64,000 bases of DNA, taken from NCBI RefSeq assembly GCF_001612555.1, contig NZ_CP015111.1, positions 62,001-126,000 on the forward strand. The letters are read 5' to 3'. Each line of letters begins with the position of its first letter. The first letter of the stretch is position 1. Origin of the DNA: Acinetobacter sp. TGL-Y2. GTDB taxonomy: Bacteria; Pseudomonadota; Gammaproteobacteria; Pseudomonadales; Moraxellaceae. Both the position numbers and the translations under genes were made by a program. Shown in pieces: positions 62,552 through 64,000 of this stretch. The notes under the pieces were generated by a model. It made no database searches. It saw only the letters and a list, made by a program, of their open reading frames with translations, and was not told the origin of the DNA.

Positions 62552-62635
62552 ATATATAAAGTAAGTTTATGTAATTATTATATTTTTTTTATTATTAAAA
62601 TATAAAACCTCTGAAGTAGGGCTTTTATATGTTCT

Positions 62636-62824
62636 TTAATCTTCGTTCAAGCAAAATTCACACGCATTGCAAGAAAAACAATACTTACAACCACAACCAT
62701 CGCTTGTCTCTCCACAATTGCAACAGTCGAGCATTTCACTGCACGTTCGGCCATTTAATTCTGGGAACCTGTTGTTATCGCAACCAATGCTTTCACTTTC
62801 ACTTTTTACTTTTTTATCACACAC
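62636..62824 (-). CDS. Cysteine-rich small protein, 62 residues, GTG start
   Basis: GTG at 62824 with GGAG 8 nt upstream. Twelve Cys, most of them in the last 36 residues in CxxC-type clusters (CCNCGETSDGCGCKYCFSC). Probably binds several zinc ions or forms a disulfide knot. The promoter at 62911 is separated by an 86-nt leader that lacks the usual box. Confidence 0.65.
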   Translation of the reverse strand: MCDKKVKSESESIGCDNNRFPELNGRTCSEMLDCCNCGETSDGCGCKYCFSCNACEFCLNED

Positions 62825-62910
62825 GTTCGATCTCCTAAGCCTTTGTTGTCTTGGGTGGAAAAGTCCTGTCTTTCAAGGGATTTATAAAGAAATTTTGAAA
62901 ACTTGATTTA

Positions 62911-62930
62911 ATTATAATCATATACCACAA
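62911..62930 (-). promoter_or_regulatory. Shared regulon promoter (copy 17)
   Basis: Minus-strand TTGTGGTATATGATTATAAT before the Cys-rich gene. Confidence 0.7.
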
Positions 62931-62967
62931 ATATGTATAGTAAGTTTATGTTAATGCTTAAGATATT

Positions 62968-62999
62968 CAAAAAAAATACCCCAATATAATTGGAGTATT
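62968..62999 (-). terminator. Terminator after the 168-residue gene
   Basis: AATACCCCAAT / ATTGGAGTATT with a T run on the minus strand. Confidence 0.7.
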
Positions 63000-63029
63000 T
63001 TGTATTCTACGTTGGTGCTAAAAGATATT

Positions 63030-63536
63030 TTAGCAATACAAATTTGATTTCTTGGCTGGGCCATTTTTAATTATGGGATTCAAATTTGTAGCATCTGGTG
63101 AAAAACATTTCATAATATCGTTTTGAATACAGCAGTGAATGCTAATTTGACGACTCGACTCATAATCACCAACAAATATGGCTAATAATGGCCCAAGGCA
63201 TGTTTTCTTATTTCCAATTTTTTTAATTTCACCTTGTACGCTACTGGTCAAGGAAATATATTTTAATTCTTGAAGTTCGGAGTTTTCATAGATACCTTTG
63301 GTGATCGCACTACAACCAAATTTGGTATCAATCATTTCATGAAAATCTGAGTTGTTTAAAAGTCTATCTGCTAAATCATGAGAATCAGCATCATCAGACG
63401 GGCCTAATAGCATTAAAGGGCAGCCATTAACAAAGATACCAACGCTTTTTAGATTTAAAAAATGTGTCGTAGGATTGAATTCTGCAGGCGTTAGAATTGA
63501 TTGTGTCATCAAGTTTAAAATTTCGTTATGTTGCAT
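63030..63536 (-). CDS. Hypothetical protein, 168 residues
   Basis: ATG at 63536 with GGGGA 5 nt upstream; the frame extends through the promoter (63564-63583), which is not real coding. Soluble, five Cys, no family recognised. Confidence 0.65.
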   Translation of the reverse strand: MQHNEILNLMTQSILTPAEFNPTTHFLNLKSVGIFVNGCPLMLLGPSDDADSHDLADRLLNNSDFHEMIDTKFGCSAITKGIYENSELQELKYISLTSSVQGEIKKIGNKKTCLGPLLAIFVGDYESSRQISIHCCIQNDIMKCFSPDATNLNPIIKNGPAKKSNLYC

Positions 63537-63563
63537 ATACTTCCCCATAAAATTCAATGGATA

Positions 63564-63583
63564 TCCTATATCATATACCACAA
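63564..63583 (-). promoter_or_regulatory. Shared regulon promoter (copy 18, variant)
   Basis: Minus-strand TTGTGGTATATGATATAGGA. The -35-side half is intact; the -10 half is altered. Confidence 0.55.
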
Positions 63584-63666
63584 AGTGCATAATTTATAAT
63601 GTTGCCATTTGTTAAATTAAGCTTTTGAAATATAATGTAATTTATTGTTGTACTTCCAAAAATAAA

Positions 63667-63758
63667 ACGAGTGTAGCCGTAGGCTAGGGATTGCTTTGGG
63701 AATTTAGGACCAATCGGGGATAAATTGCCGCAGAGATTAGCGGTGTCAACCGCGCCAC
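63667..63758. repeat. 91-bp dispersed structured repeat (copy B)
   Basis: Second copy of the element at 47618-47708, same orientation, with the same inverted repeats (GCGGT-GTCA-ACCGC replaces GTTA in the loop). Confidence 0.8.
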
Positions 63759-63773
63759 GAAAACAACATAATT

Positions 63774-63977
63774 ACAGACGGTGATTTGTTTGTTTTCAAA
63801 AAAGGCAAAAAATCAATTAAAGCAATTTTTATTGAGTTTCTGGCTTTTTTAACTGGGGGGAACCCCATTTATATTCGCCACAAACGCACTGATAAAGCCC
63901 TTGTAATGTTGTGGCAGATAATCCTGCAACAGGGTAGGCACGGTATCTTTGGACAACTACATTATGATTTTCTTTGA
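63774..63977 (+). CDS. Uncertain frame at the right edge
   Basis: An open frame of about 67 codons with a plausible composition (DGDLFVFKKGKKSIKAIFIE onward) but no ATG and no ribosome site; TTG at 63786 is possible. It follows directly on the 91-bp repeat. May be a remnant. Confidence 0.2.
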   Translation, partial: TDGDLFVFKKGKKSIKAIFIEFLAFLTGGNPIYIRHKRTDKALVMLWQIILQQGRHGIFGQLHYDFL

Positions 63978-64000
63978 ACACCCATTTATGGCGTTTGTGC

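Noticed and set aside
47618..63758. Integron attC sites as an explanation for the structured intergenic repeats
   Set aside because: No GTTRRRY/RYYYAAC core pairs were found and no cassette layout or integrase is present.
1..64000. Insertion sequences, pdif sites, tRNA and rRNA genes
   Set aside because: Looked for transposase frames, terminal repeats, XerC/D-like sites and tRNA-like clover patterns by eye; none seen.

Overview
The window is AT-rich plasmid DNA, most likely from a large conjugative plasmid of Acinetobacter or a close Moraxellaceae relative. The basis is two Rep_3-type replication initiators with iterons, a ParM/ParR-type partition pair, an F-type conjugation module (DsbC, TraW, TraU, TrbC), SSB, SprT-like, TelA and N12-class methylase/helicase genes, and no chromosomal housekeeping genes, rRNA or tRNA. 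No insertion sequence, resistance gene or relaxase was seen. Species assignment is inference.

Layout. 1-9.9 kb: poorly characterised envelope and membrane genes, including J-domain-like membrane proteins, a Sel1-repeat lipoprotein and a TonB-C-like exported protein. 10.5-15.5 kb: a compact minus-strand cluster parM-parR-dsbC-traW-traU-trbC. 15.7-22.4 kb: lipoprotein, Toprim primase-like protein, Pif1-like helicase, DUF3268 zinc protein, secreted nuclease and a small HTH protein. 22.5-24.6 kb: a non-coding tandem array with a 215-bp period carrying 19 evenly spaced palindromes. 24.7-33 kb: SSB, SprT-like metalloprotease, membrane proteins, several very small genes and a candidate structured small RNA. 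33-38.8 kb: a 1924-residue DNA methylase/helicase. 40.8-44.8 kb: an HTH gene abutting an unrecognised 1161-residue protein. 45.1-45.6 kb: a CRISPR-like array without cas genes. 48.1-52.4 kb: two convergent rep genes, each with its own outward iterons and DnaA boxes. 52.8-63.6 kb: a run of small, mostly unknown, often acidic or zinc-binding genes plus TelA and two possible DUF1281-like proteins.

The most unusual feature is a regulatory theme across the window. Eighteen copies of a roughly 20-bp promoter element (TTGYGGTATATGGTTATAAT and variants) were found, fourteen of them directly in front of a recognisable gene. At least nine of the transcripts begin with a short leader containing a TATCARCAAYGGAG-like box that includes the Shine-Dalgarno sequence, and a tenth has a more degenerate version. 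A further copy of the promoter drives no evident protein. Instead it precedes a heavily structured region ending in an intrinsic terminator, whose loop is complementary over up to 15 nt to that leader box. I infer a plasmid regulon with a shared promoter and a trans-acting antisense RNA. This could coordinate early, establishment-phase expression of leading-region genes, including the methylase/helicase.
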